Source of the DNA: Acidobacteriaceae bacterium
GTDB lineage: Bacteria; Acidobacteriota; Terriglobia; Terriglobales; Acidobacteriaceae
DNA: 38,790 bases
Reading direction: 5' to 3'
Assembly: GCA_025356095.1 (NCBI GenBank)
Contig: JANXUR010000001.1
Coordinates: 1 to 38,790, forward strand
The notes beneath the pieces are model-generated. The model did not search any database. It saw only the letters and a list, made by a program, of their open reading frames with translations, and was not told where the DNA came from. Position 1 is the first letter of the stretch, and the number at the start of each line of letters is the position of its first letter. This document shows, piece after piece, positions 1-8,499 of the stretch. A program made the translations under genes and the position numbers.

Positions 1-1876
1 CGCCGGTATCGCCAGCCTGCCCGCCGGATTCCGCATAAAACGGCGTGTGGTCGAGAATCACCTCGCCAGCTTCGCCAATCGCGAGTTGCTGTACACCCTG
101 TCCATTGGACAGCAGCGCCAGCACCTCACAGTTCGCAGAAGTAGTCTGTGAGTAGCCTTCAAAGCCCGAAGTCGGCAGGCTCTGATACGCCGGATTTGCC
201 GTCTGCTTGGTCGCGCCCTTCCACGAGGCCCGCGCTCGCGTGCGCTGTTCCGCCATCGCGGCGTCAAAACCGACGTGATCGAAGGCCACACCAGCATCCC
301 GCAACGAATCCTCAATGAAGTCCGAAGGTAAACCGAACGTGTCGTACAGCATGAACGCTTCAGCGCCACCCAGAGTCGGCAGGATTGGAAGATGGACCTT
401 CACCTCTTGCACAAACTCATGAAGTCGGTCTACTAGACCATATACCTCAAAAAGCCACGTCTCGCCGCGCGAGATCCTCTCGAACACATGGTCATTGAAG
501 CCTTCGTGATGCACAATTCGAGAAATGCCCTCCACGAGAGTGGAACGGTAGCCATCGGCTTTCCACCTCTCCAACACCTCGGACACTAGCTTCTTGACCG
601 CAGTGATCCTCGATGCGCGTAACAGATCATCAAGCCTCTCAACTCCCAGTTTAAGCGTGCTCGAGAACCTGTTCTCCTCTTGACGCACCACCTTCGCTAC
701 GCGCTCGGCGCTGCCCTGCAGTTCCGGATACGCCTCGCCCATCAAGTCGCGCACCGCGAACACCATCTCCGACAAGAACGGCTTATTCTGTCCCAGCAAT
801 CTTCCATGGCGAATGGCGCGGCGCACGATCTTCTTCAGCACGTACCCGCGACCTTCGTTCGCCGGGATCACGCCGTCGCTTATGAGGAACGTTGCCGCAC
901 GAGCATGGTCGGCGATGACGCGCAGGCTCGCCGCGCTGTGCGTGGCCGATTCCTTTGCCTCTTCCTGCTTGACTTCGACGCCGCACAACTCCGCCGCGCG
1001 CTTAATCAGCGGGGTGAACAAATCGGTGTCGTAGTTCGACACCACGCCCTGCAGCACCGCCGCCAGCCGCTCCAGTCCCGCGCCAGTGTCAATGGAGGGC
1101 TTGGGCAGCGGATTATAGAGCGGGCGACTCTCCACAACGGTCTCGCCCTCGCTCGGGTCCAATGTGAATTTTGAACTCTGCTCTACCTTCTCGGCAACCC
1201 CGCGGTCAAACTGCATAAACACCAAATTCCAAATCTCAACGTAGCGTCCGCACTCGCAAGGGAATTGGCACTGGCCCGCCGCGCACTCGGGCCGCACCTT
1301 GTCGCTCGAAGCGACGCCCATGTCGTAGTGAATCTCGCTGCAGGGGCCGCAGGGGCCGGTGTCGCCCATCTGCCAGAAGTTGTCCTTCATACCCATTTTT
1401 TTGATGCGCTCGGCAGGCACACCTTGCGCCGCCCACAGCGCGAACGCCTCTTCGTCGGCGGGAATGCCATCCGCGCCCTCGAACACCGTGACGTACAGCT
1501 TTGCCGCATCAATGCCGAACCACTCGGGCGAGGTGATCAGCTCCCACGCGTAGGCAATCGCATCCGGCTTAAAGTAGTCGCCGAAGCTGAAGTTGCCCAG
1601 CATCTCAAAGAAGGTGTGGTGGCGATTGGTGAACCCGACATTCTCCAAGTCGTTATGCTTGCCACCGGCGCGCACACACTTCTGCGACGTGGTGGCACGC
1701 AAGTAGTCACGCTTCTCCAGACCCAGGAACACGTCCTTGAACTGGTTCATGCCTGCGTTGGTGAAAAGCAGCGTGGGGTCATTGGCCGGGACCAGCGATG
1801 AGGAATGCACCTCGCGGTGGCCCTTGGAGATGAAAAAGTCGAGGAATTTGCGGCGAATTTCAAAGCCAGTCAGCAT
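1..1876 (-). CDS. alaS: Alanyl-tRNA synthetase, N-terminal part (runs off left edge)
   Basis: Class II synthetase that charges tRNA-Ala in the cytoplasm. The frame opens at ATG 1874-1876 ([15 protein letters not shown]) and stays open to base 1, giving about 625 residues; the C-terminal part lies outside. Visible landmarks are the N-terminal aminoacylation signature ([20 protein letters not shown]), the [17 protein letters not shown] segment, the [10 protein letters not shown] segment, and [15 protein letters not shown] at the start of the editing domain at the window edge. Between RLDDLL and [11 protein letters not shown] there are about 80 residues (about bases 380-615) where typical AlaRS have only a short linker; see findings. 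recX lies upstream on the same strand, a common pairing. The family call is certain; how the protein ends cannot be seen. Confidence 0.96.
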   Translation of the reverse strand, partial: MLTGFEIRRKFLDFFISKGHREVHSSSLVPANDPTLLFTNAGMNQFKDVFLGLEKRDYLRATTSQKCVRAGGKHNDLENVGFTNRHHTFFEMLGNFSFGDYFKPDAIAYAWELITSPEWFGIDAAKLYVTVFEGADGIPADEEAFALWAAQGVPAERIKKMGMKDNFWQMGDTGPCGPCSEIHYDMGVASSDKVRPECAAGQCQFPCECGRYVEIWNLVFMQFDRGVAEKVEQSSKFTLDPSEGETVVESRPLYNPLPKPSIDTGAGLERLAAVLQGVVSNYDTDLFTPLIKRAAELCGVEVKQEEAKESATHSAASLRVIADHARAATFLISDGVIPANEGRGYVLKKIVRRAIRHGRLLGQNKPFLSEMVFAVRDLMGEAYPELQGSAERVAKVVRQEENRFSSTLKLGVERLDDLLRASRITAVKKLVSEVLERWKADGYRSTLVEGISRIVHHEGFNDHVFERISRGETWLFEVYGLVDRLHEFVQEVKVHLPILPTLGGAEAFMLYDTFGLPSDFIEDSLRDAGVAFDHVGFDAAMAEQRTRARASWKGATKQTANPAYQSLPTSGFEGYSQTTSANCEVLALLSNGQGVQQLAIGEAGEVILDHTPFYAESGGQAGDTG

Positions 1877-1943
1877 AGGAGTCTCATTCAAGTTTAGCAG
1901 TCGGGGGAAGGGGGTGTAGCCGACGGGCAAGAACAAGAGCCCG

Positions 1944-2139
1944 AACCGCAGAGGACGCGGAGTATCGCAGAGGAACGAAGCAAATATCGAAACCACAGAG
2001 TACACAGGGTTTCACAGGGTGAGGCGGTCTAAAACAAAAAGAAATGTATTTGCTCTACCCTGTGCGACTTGGTGCCCTCCGTGGTTGGTCTTTCTTCTTG
2101 TTGGTTTTTCCTCTGCGGTGCTCTGCGTCCTCTGTAGTT
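1944..2139. repeat. Nested imperfect inverted repeats between recX and alaS
   Basis: Two pairs of arms are nested. The outer arms are 1944-1973 and 2110-2139, the inner arms 1992-2020 and 2057-2085. All are built from variants of CCACAGAGG / CACAGGG / ACGGAG. The right outer arm reaches into the recX stop codon (2138-2140). A transcript of either strand could fold into one long interrupted hairpin. A second element of the same sequence family lies on the other side of recX. It resembles dispersed palindromic intergenic repeats; no coding content was seen. Confidence 0.75.
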
Positions 2140-2707
2140 AATGCTCGTGCTCTTGTGGTTCCTCTTGCGCTTCCTCTTCCACAACGCCCAGCGCCTCCAC
2201 GTCCACATCCCACTGCTTGAGCACGGCGAAGATCGTTTTGGCCCCAAAGCCGGCGCGAATCAGTCTACGGAAGATTCTTGCCGTCTCTTTTTCATTGGTG
2301 GGTTTCTTCATTCGCTTGCGGCGCACGTAATCCCGCGCCTGCTGCTCGTCGTTCACCTCTGCGTAGGTTTCACCCAGTGCAGAGTCAATCACCTCCGCCT
2401 TTACGCCCTTGGATCGCAAATCATTCTGCACCCGGCGTTTGCCAAACTTTTCGTTATCGCGGCGGTAGGAAGAAAAAATCTCGGCAAAGCGTTCGTCGTC
2501 CAGCAGTTTCTGTTCGCGCAGCCGGGCCATCACGGTCTCTACCAGCACCTCGCCATACTCGCTGCGGTCGGCCACCTTGCGCCGCAGCAGTAAACGCATC
2601 TGCGAGACGGTGCGCATCCGCCGTCCCAGCGCGCCCAGCGCATAGTCCCACAGCAGCGGCTCGTTGTACTCGGTCTTGACCCGCTCTTTACGCTTGCCGA
2701 AGGCCAT
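2138..2707 (-). CDS. recX: RecX-family regulatory protein
   Basis: Predicted modulator of RecA filaments, 189 residues, within the usual range for the family. It shows the helical-repeat pattern of RecX: YALGALGRRMRTVSQM near the N-terminus, then LREQKLLDDERFAEIFSSYRR and GKRRVQNDLRSKGV, and a third repeat near residues 130-165. The last 20 residues are rich in Glu, Gln and His and are probably disordered. The ATG at 2705-2707 is the first in the frame. It lies upstream of alaS in the same direction. Both flanks carry CACAGAG-type inverted repeats, and the stop codon sits in the edge of one of them. Confidence 0.88.
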   Translation of the reverse strand: MAFGKRKERVKTEYNEPLLWDYALGALGRRMRTVSQMRLLLRRKVADRSEYGEVLVETVMARLREQKLLDDERFAEIFSSYRRDNEKFGKRRVQNDLRSKGVKAEVIDSALGETYAEVNDEQQARDYVRRKRMKKPTNEKETARIFRRLIRAGFGAKTIFAVLKQWDVDVEALGVVEEEAQEEPQEHEH

Positions 2708-2781
2708 ATGAGGAAAGCCTAGCGCAACTGGTTCTTACCTTAGAGTGTCCGGAGAAAAGCGGAGTAGAAGCAAAAGCTGGA

Positions 2782-2870
2782 ACCACAGAGGCCACGGAGT
2801 TACACAGAGTGAAAACCCAGAACGAGGTTGGTTTTGACTTTACTCGGTGCGACTCTGTGGCCTCTGTGGT
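2782..2870. repeat. Imperfect inverted repeat upstream of recX
   Basis: Arms 2782-2810 and 2842-2870 match at 25 of 29 positions as reverse complements, with a loop of about 31 bases. Both arms begin or end with ACCACAGAGGCCAC. This is the same repeat family as 1944-2139. It lies between ilvE (stop at 2922) and recX (start at 2707), so it could also act as a transcript-stabilising or terminating hairpin after ilvE. No T-run typical of an intrinsic terminator directly follows the stem. Confidence 0.75.
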
Positions 2871-2921
2871 TCACGTACTTGTTGCTGAAACCCGACCTCC
2901 AACCTGCAACCCGAACTGCTC

Positions 2922-3872
2922 TTAAGCCCCTACCACTTCCGCCACCGGCACTGGCGTGAGCCAGTTAAACCGATCAGCCTTGGTGCCCTTCACGATGCCA
3001 AAGTACTCGTCGTAAATCGTCCGCGTAACCGGGCCAACGTTGCCGCCGCCGACGCTGATGCGATCCACCGACTTCACTGGAGTGATTTCCGCGCCGGTAC
3101 CGCAGAAGAACAGCTCTTCCGCAATGTAGAGCATCTCGCGGGGGATCACTTGCTCAATCACTTCGACGCCCAGGTCTTGCGCCATGGTAATCACCGAGTC
3201 ACGCGTAATACCCGGCAATACCGAGTTGCCAATTGGCGCAGTAATCAGCTTGCCCTTGCGCACCAGAAACAGATTCGCACCCGGGCCTTCGCTCACATAC
3301 CCGTTCTTGTCCAGCGCAATGCCTTCGGCAAAGCCGTTAACGGTTGCTTCCATCTTGATCAGTTGCGAGTTCATGTAGTTCGCGCCAGCCTTGGCCATCG
3401 CGGGCAGCGTGTTGGGCGCAATGCGCGTCCAAGTGGAAACGCAGGCGTCAATGCCCACCGGGCCCTCTTGCGCACCGCTGGCCAAAAAGTTACCCCACTC
3501 GTAGTTGGCCATATAAATTTCAATGGGTGAATTCATCGGATTCACCCCCAAGTCGCCATAGCCGCGCAGCACCAGCGGGCGAATGTAGCAGGGGGAAGTC
3601 TCGTTGACCGCCACCAAATCCAGCATCGCATCCACCAGTTCCTGCCGCGTGTAGGGCAGTTCCATGCGGTACACGTGGGCGGAATCAATCAGGCGTTGCA
3701 TGTGCTCTTGAGCGCGGAAGATGGCCGGGCCGCTCGGCAACTGATAGGCGCGAATCCCCTCAAACACGCAGCTACCGTAGTTCACCACGTGCGACATCAC
3801 GTGCAGGGTGGCATCGCTCCAGTTGATCAGCTTGCCATTGTGCCAAATTTTGGCAGTTTCTTTGATGGGCAT
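2922..3872 (-). CDS. ilvE: Branched-chain amino acid aminotransferase
   Basis: Class IV PLP aminotransferase that interconverts Leu, Ile and Val with their 2-oxo acids, cytoplasmic, 316 residues (normal length). Visible motifs are HVVNYGSCVFEGIRAY (27-43), YIRPLVLRGYGDLGV (96-110), the PLP lysine K161 in AMAKAGANYMNSQL, EGPGANLF (195-202) and LPGITR (219-224). The start is ATG 3870-3872, with GAGG upstream (GCGAGGTTCTT before the ATG). It appears to be a single-gene unit with no ilv or leu neighbours. D-amino-acid transaminase or ADC lyase belong to the same fold, but the combination of motifs favours IlvE. Confidence 0.95.
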   Translation of the reverse strand: MPIKETAKIWHNGKLINWSDATLHVMSHVVNYGSCVFEGIRAYQLPSGPAIFRAQEHMQRLIDSAHVYRMELPYTRQELVDAMLDLVAVNETSPCYIRPLVLRGYGDLGVNPMNSPIEIYMANYEWGNFLASGAQEGPVGIDACVSTWTRIAPNTLPAMAKAGANYMNSQLIKMEATVNGFAEGIALDKNGYVSEGPGANLFLVRKGKLITAPIGNSVLPGITRDSVITMAQDLGVEVIEQVIPREMLYIAEELFFCGTGAEITPVKSVDRISVGGGNVGPVTRTIYDEYFGIVKGTKADRFNWLTPVPVAEVVGA

Positions 3873-4369
3873 AAGAACCTCGCTTTACGATTGCGGACTG
3901 CCGCAGGAATCACCGCAAGTGATGAAAAATGGCTGACTAGAAGGCAGACTATGACGGCGGAATGTGCACTTCGTTGCGCAACTTCGCACCTCGAATCTTC
4001 CGCCGATTCCACTGCTAGATGAATTATAGATGACGCAACCAGCCGCGCGGCTGCCATGGTCCATTGGTACCGCTCCGAAGGTTACCCCCGAACGTGACGC
4101 TTGGCTAGGCTGTTCCCGCAACCCGAACCGCGCGAAAAGATGTGCAACGCGATGCAATATTTTTCGCGCAGAGTATCGCAGAAAACCCCGCAAAAACCCC
4201 AGTAACGTACATCTAAAACCGCAGTCACTCACTCTAACGCGAGTAAGAAGGCTTGGCTGGTTAGTTGCTCCTTACAGGGAATCCGCCCGAGGGAGCAATC
4301 CACCGGCGGCAAGCAGCAAGACGCCCGGCTTCACTGCCGGGTGCCCCAGAGAGGGGAAGAGGCGGCAAA
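3873..4369. other. Intergenic region between divergent ilvE and clp-like gene
   Basis: About 500 bases with no convincing gene; the open frames here are overlapping shadows without family resemblance. It must hold the promoters of two divergent genes. A small GC hairpin (CCCGG, ACTG loop region, CCGGG) sits near 4322-4345, just before the ribosome-binding site of the AAA+ gene. No T-box, tRNA or riboswitch signature was recognised. Confidence 0.5.
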
Positions 4370-5530
4370 ATGAAATCAGGTCTGTGTTTGGCACTGGATC
4401 CCACCCTTCGCAGCAACGATGCAGAGCAGTTTGAACAGTCGCTCCGCCGGCAAGTTGCCGGCCAGGATGAGGCAATCGAAAAAGTCGCCGAAATCTACCA
4501 GATGTTTCTCGCCGGGCTTAACCCCGTGGGGCGTCCCGTAGGCAACCTGCTCTTTCTTGGACCTACCGGCTCCGGCAAAACCCGCGTGGTGGAAGCGGTA
4601 GCCGAAGCCCTCTTTGGCGATTCTCATGCCTGCGTCAAGATTGATTGCGCTGAATTTCAGCACTCCCATGAGATTGCCAAACTCATCGGCTCGCCTCCGG
4701 GATACCTCGGCCATCGCGAAACTCATCCCCTGCTCACGCAGGAGGCGCTGAATCAGTGGCACACCGAGACTTGCAAGGTTTCGATCCTGCTATTTGACGA
4801 GATCGAAAAGGCCAGCGACTCACTGTGGCAACTCTTACTCGGGATTCTAGACAAAGGCACCCTCACGCTTGGCGACAACCGCCGCGTTGACCTTTCCCAG
4901 TGCCTCATCTTCATGACCTCGAACCTGGGCGCGAATGAGATGAATGGTCTGGTGGATGGTGGCATGGGCTTCAACCGCAAGGTTGCTACCATTGACACGC
5001 GCGTGGATGAAAAGATGGGCCACACCGCGATGGAAGCAGCACGGCGCAAGTTCTCGCCCGAGTTCATGAACCGCATTGACAAAATTGTGGTCTTCCGCTC
5101 ATTACGCCACGAGCATCTGGAAAAGATCCTCGACATGGAGTTGGGCCAGGTACAGCAGCGAATTCTGAAGTCGGCGGCTGGTGTGCCGTTTGTCTTCCAG
5201 TGCTCGCAGCGCATCAAGGAGCATTTGCTGGCCGAAGGCACAGACGCAAAGTACGGGGCGCGCCACCTGAAGCGCGCCATCGAGCGCAACCTCGTCTTTC
5301 CGCTGGCGAATCTGGTTGCCACCGGCCAAGCCCGGCCCGGCGACCTTATTAAGGTGGATTTCGACGATGCCGGCAAAATGACCTTTGTCCGCGAAGCCGA
5401 AAATGCGCTACCAGTCACGCCGTACTTGCCGGAGAAAGCATCGGAAGCGGCGATGGCCCAGTCGGCAGCAATGCGCTCTGCTCGGGTTGGCACCGGTCGT
5501 GTGCCCGCAACGGGCGATCGCCGAAGCTGA
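4370..5530 (+). CDS. Single-ring Clp-type AAA+ unfoldase subunit (ClpA/C D2-like)
   Basis: ATPase of 386 residues that consists only of one AAA+ module of the Clp second-domain type plus the C-terminal small domain; there is no Clp N-domain and no first AAA ring. Residues counted from ATG 4370 (preceded by GAAGAGGCGG): Walker A GPTGSGKT 64-71, pore loop GYLG near 111-114, Walker B ILLFDE 139-144, sensor 1 ending at N185, arginine finger in FSPEFMNR (R235), sensor 2 GARHLKR (R298). An MGF tripeptide (199-201) sits where ClpC has VGF and ClpA has IGL, the ClpP-docking loop, so it may dock on ClpP (inference). A longer frame starts at 4265 but has no ribosome-binding site. An intrinsic terminator follows directly. 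Confidence 0.85.
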   Translation: MKSGLCLALDPTLRSNDAEQFEQSLRRQVAGQDEAIEKVAEIYQMFLAGLNPVGRPVGNLLFLGPTGSGKTRVVEAVAEALFGDSHACVKIDCAEFQHSHEIAKLIGSPPGYLGHRETHPLLTQEALNQWHTETCKVSILLFDEIEKASDSLWQLLLGILDKGTLTLGDNRRVDLSQCLIFMTSNLGANEMNGLVDGGMGFNRKVATIDTRVDEKMGHTAMEAARRKFSPEFMNRIDKIVVFRSLRHEHLEKILDMELGQVQQRILKSAAGVPFVFQCSQRIKEHLLAEGTDAKYGARHLKRAIERNLVFPLANLVATGQARPGDLIKVDFDDAGKMTFVREAENALPVTPYLPEKASEAAMAQSAAMRSARVGTGRVPATGDRRS

Positions 5531-5557
5531 TGCGTCCGGTTTAGGACTCCTCCACTC

Positions 5558-5592
5558 GGGCAGTGCCAGCGGTTTCGGCACTGCCCATTTTT
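5558..5592 (+). terminator. Intrinsic terminator after the clp-like gene
   Basis: Perfect 10-base-pair stem GGGCAGTGCC / GGCACTGCCC (5558-5567 and 5577-5586) with a 9-base loop, followed by ATTTTT. It lies 27 bases after the stop codon. Confidence 0.85.
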
Positions 5593-5702
5593 CGTCACCC
5601 CGGAACGTTTGCTGGCAGCCACCTTCAAACCACCCTCGCTCTTGTGGTAAAACGGATGCGTTCGGCGGCGACCGCCTTTTCGGCACCGCTGGGAGGAAAA
5701 GA

Positions 5703-7073
5703 ATGACGTCCGCATCCCGTTCCATTGCGGCCATTGCGCTGTCGCTATCGCTCGCTGCACCCCAGGCTGCGCAAGCCCGTTTCACCCCCACTCATGGTTC
5801 CAATCATTGGACGGTAGATCAGGAGGTTCAGCTTGGCCAGAAAACCGCTAGCGAAGAAAATCGCAAGATGCCACTCTTGGCGGAGTCTGACCCCGTAACC
5901 CAGTATGTGCAACGCCTCGGCGCTCGCCTCGCCGCCCATGCCCCCGGCTATCAATGGCCGTACTCGTTTCATGTGGTCAATCAAAAGGAGATCAATGCCT
6001 TTGCCCTGCCGGGTGGGCCGATCTATGTGAACCTCGGCACCCTGAAGGCGGCGGACAACGAAGCTGAACTCGCCGGAGTGATTGCCCACGAAATTTCGCA
6101 CGTAGTGCAGCGTCACGCCACCCGTGCCGCTACTACCCAACAGAATGCGCAAGGCGCGCTTTCTTTACTGGGCGCGCTTTTGGGCAACGGAATCCTCGCG
6201 GAAGCGGCTTCGTTCGGCGTCGGTTCCATCTTTCTGAAGAACTCACGCCGCTCTGAAAGTGAAGCCGACCTGCTGGGCACCGACATCCTCTACGACTCAG
6301 GCTATAACCCCAAGGCGATGGCGGACTTCTTCAAAAAACTGGAGGCGCAAGGGGGCAATCCGCCGCAGTTTCTAAGTGACCACCCAAACCCCGGCAACCG
6401 CTACGAGGCGGTGATTCGTGAGGCCTCCACTCTGCCCAGCAAAACCTATCCGGCAGACGTGGGTCAGTTTGCTGCCATTAAGCAGGCCATTGCTGGCAAG
6501 ACGCCCCCCTCTGCGCAAGAGATCGCACAAGCGCAAGGCAATGGGAATGGCGGCGCCGGGATTGGGCAAAGCAGCATCTATCCCAGCGGCCGATTCGCCA
6601 CCTTCCGGCACGATGTCTATGACGTTTCCTACCCCGATAATTGGCAGGTTTTCGGTGACAACTCCTCCGATGTGACGATTGCGCCGCCACAGGGTGTCAG
6701 CCAGAATTCCATTGCCTTCGGCGCCATTATTCAGGAGTATCAAACCGAATCCGCGTCCGACACTCTCGATCAGTCCACTCATGAGTTGGTGACCTTTCTG
6801 CGCCAGCGCAATGCCGATCTTCGTCAGGTAGGCCACGATGAGAGCATCCGCGTCAATGGTCTGCCAGCCAAGTCTATTCAACTATTGGGTACCTCGCCTA
6901 TCCAGCGAAATGGCCAAACTGTGGCGGAGCGCGATTGGCTGGTGACACTCAAACAGCGTAACGGCGACTTGCTGTATCTGATATTCGTAAGCCCCGAACC
7001 CGACTATCGCTCGCTGGAGCCTGCCTTCCAGCAGATATTGAACTCGCTGCATCTGCGAAAAACGGGAGCATAA
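5703..7073 (+). CDS. Secreted M48-family zinc metalloprotease
   Basis: Zn-dependent peptidase exported by a signal peptide (residues 1-26, ending APQAAQA), 456 residues. The HEXXH motif is H129-E130-I-S-H133, and the third ligand is probably E187 in SESEADLLGTD, as in the M48 (BepA/LoiP/HtpX-like) family. The N-terminal two thirds is the peptidase; residues from about 290 form a separate C-terminal domain (FRHDVYDVSYPDNWQVFG onward) of unknown role. The start ATG 5703 has GGGAGGAAAAGA in front of it; the frame is open from 5385, but that start has no such support. A periplasmic quality-control role at the outer membrane is inferred from family knowledge. No TPR repeats, unlike BepA. Confidence 0.9.
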   Translation: MTSASRSIAAIALSLSLAAPQAAQARFTPTHGSNHWTVDQEVQLGQKTASEENRKMPLLAESDPVTQYVQRLGARLAAHAPGYQWPYSFHVVNQKEINAFALPGGPIYVNLGTLKAADNEAELAGVIAHEISHVVQRHATRAATTQQNAQGALSLLGALLGNGILAEAASFGVGSIFLKNSRRSESEADLLGTDILYDSGYNPKAMADFFKKLEAQGGNPPQFLSDHPNPGNRYEAVIREASTLPSKTYPADVGQFAAIKQAIAGKTPPSAQEIAQAQGNGNGGAGIGQSSIYPSGRFATFRHDVYDVSYPDNWQVFGDNSSDVTIAPPQGVSQNSIAFGAIIQEYQTESASDTLDQSTHELVTFLRQRNADLRQVGHDESIRVNGLPAKSIQLLGTSPIQRNGQTVAERDWLVTLKQRNGDLLYLIFVSPEPDYRSLEPAFQQILNSLHLRKTGA

Positions 7074-7084
7074 CTCTATGTCTC

Positions 7085-7109
7085 AAAGCGGCGCACCCCG
7101 CGCCGCTTT
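7085..7109. terminator. Hairpin after M48 protease gene
   Basis: Perfect 10-base-pair stem AAAGCGGCGC / GCGCCGCTTT (7085-7094 and 7100-7109) with the loop ACCCC, 11 bases after the stop codon. The T-stretch is only the CTTTG at the stem end, so termination may be modest. Confidence 0.6.
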
Positions 7110-7267
7110 GTACATCCCGCAATCTGTAGTAACTTTCGACCTGCCTTCGAGATTACTAACTGCACGTTTCCTTAAGGCATCTCCATTCGTTAGTCTGGGT
7201 TTGTAGCCAAGCCCGACTATGGGCTGAAACGCACTATCGCATGCCCCCGCGAATGTGAGGTTCCATC

Positions 7268-8434
7268 GTGGGTGCTCTCGCGCCGGGGTACGGCATGATC
7301 AGTGGTGCGGCGGCCACCGCCACCGTCGCCGCCGCAGTGGCCCCGCCACTGCCCGTGCTAACCGCTGCTCCAACGTGGTCTGAGTTAATGGCTAGTGACC
7401 TTACCGCGTGGGATCGCAGCCTGCTGCGCACACCTACGGACTTACATCAATTTCCCATGTGGAATGAACCCCTGCGCAGGTTGGGTCTAACTCCTCGCTA
7501 TCTTGTTTGGGGAACAGCCGGACGCCATCAAAGCTATGTGTGTGTACTTACCGCAGGCCCACAGTGGGCACGGGTTGGCCTAGTGTTTCGCGGACCCACT
7601 TCGCTGCATTCCCATGAGCCATTACCCCGCGCGGCGCTAGAAGAACTTATGGAGTGGGCATATTGGGAGCGTTATTGCTTTCTCCGCTTCACCTCAACTG
7701 ACGAACGTACGCTCAATCAGCTGGCGACACTGCCGTATGCTTTGCCGGAGGATGCCTTTCCGTTCTTTCAAGACTATTCCGTCATCTCGCCCGACTATCG
7801 GGTCGAGCAGTCTGCTGACGAGCAGCAGACGCTCGCTAGTCTGGACCGCGAAGTGCGTCGCAAGGTCAGAAGGGCAGAAGAGAGTGGCTGTGAATTCCGC
7901 GCACACAATGCGATAGCTGACTTAGCTGCCGTCTGGCCTATGTTCGTAGAGTGTGCCCGGCGCAAGCAATTTAAGCTAGAGCGGCCTCGTAGCTTCTATC
8001 AAGACTTAATGCGTCGGGCCGCGGCCTGCGATGCCGTGCGGCTCTATTCGGTAAAGCAGAGCCAGCAAACCGTTGGCAGTGCTTTAGTCTTGCGGGATGG
8101 TAGCACCGCGCACTGTCTGCTGGCGGCGTTTGGGCCTGAGCATCGCTACACGGCGGCCTTCTTGCATTGGCGCGCGATGCGCGATATGTACGCCCAAGGC
8201 GCGCATACCTACAACCTTGGCCCCGGCCCCGGTGATTTAGCGCGCTTCAAGCGTCAGTTTACTCGGAACACGGCAGCTCCCCCTCGACCAGTGACTGTGG
8301 TGCTCAACGAAGATCAGTTTCGCTTGTGGTCTAAGTTGTTGCTGCCGCTTGCCAGCAAAATGCGGCCGTGGTTGCGCGCGGCGGCTTGCTTAAGTTATCA
8401 AATGACGTGGAGGAGGCGGCAGTCATGGCTATGA
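7268..8434 (+). CDS. FemAB / GNAT-like aminoacyl- or acyltransferase
   Basis: Protein of 388 residues with the features of the GNAT-like FemAB (peptidoglycan-bridge or lipid-linked aminoacyl transfer) superfamily. It has a basic segment REVRRKVRRAEESGCEF (about 195-210), a central region AVWPMFVECARRKQFKLERP typical of these transferases, and a C-terminal YNLGPGPGDLARFKRQF (about 315-331). No signal peptide; the N-terminal 35 residues are Ala/Val/Pro-rich. The GTG start at 7268 has TGAGG about 8 bases upstream; a start at ATG 7388 is possible. The substrate is unknown: cell-wall cross-bridge, exopolysaccharide or lipid modification all occur in the family. Neighbours give no further clue. Confidence 0.7.
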   Translation: MGALAPGYGMISGAAATATVAAAVAPPLPVLTAAPTWSELMASDLTAWDRSLLRTPTDLHQFPMWNEPLRRLGLTPRYLVWGTAGRHQSYVCVLTAGPQWARVGLVFRGPTSLHSHEPLPRAALEELMEWAYWERYCFLRFTSTDERTLNQLATLPYALPEDAFPFFQDYSVISPDYRVEQSADEQQTLASLDREVRRKVRRAEESGCEFRAHNAIADLAAVWPMFVECARRKQFKLERPRSFYQDLMRRAAACDAVRLYSVKQSQQTVGSALVLRDGSTAHCLLAAFGPEHRYTAAFLHWRAMRDMYAQGAHTYNLGPGPGDLARFKRQFTRNTAAPPRPVTVVLNEDQFRLWSKLLLPLASKMRPWLRAAACLSYQMTWRRRQSWL

Positions 8435-8499
8435 GCGAGATGCAAAAAACTGTGGCGAAGCCGCTGGCTCCGCCACAAGAATAAGCCAGAGGAACTGTA

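Noticed and set aside
3873-4369. T-box or leader peptide for ilvE
   Set aside because: No T-box sequence, no run of Leu/Ile/Val codons and no terminator/antiterminator pair were found upstream of ilvE.
4753-5760. 335-residue open frame on the minus strand
   Set aside because: Antisense to the clp-like gene, whose motifs are complete; the frame also crosses its terminator and the M48 start.
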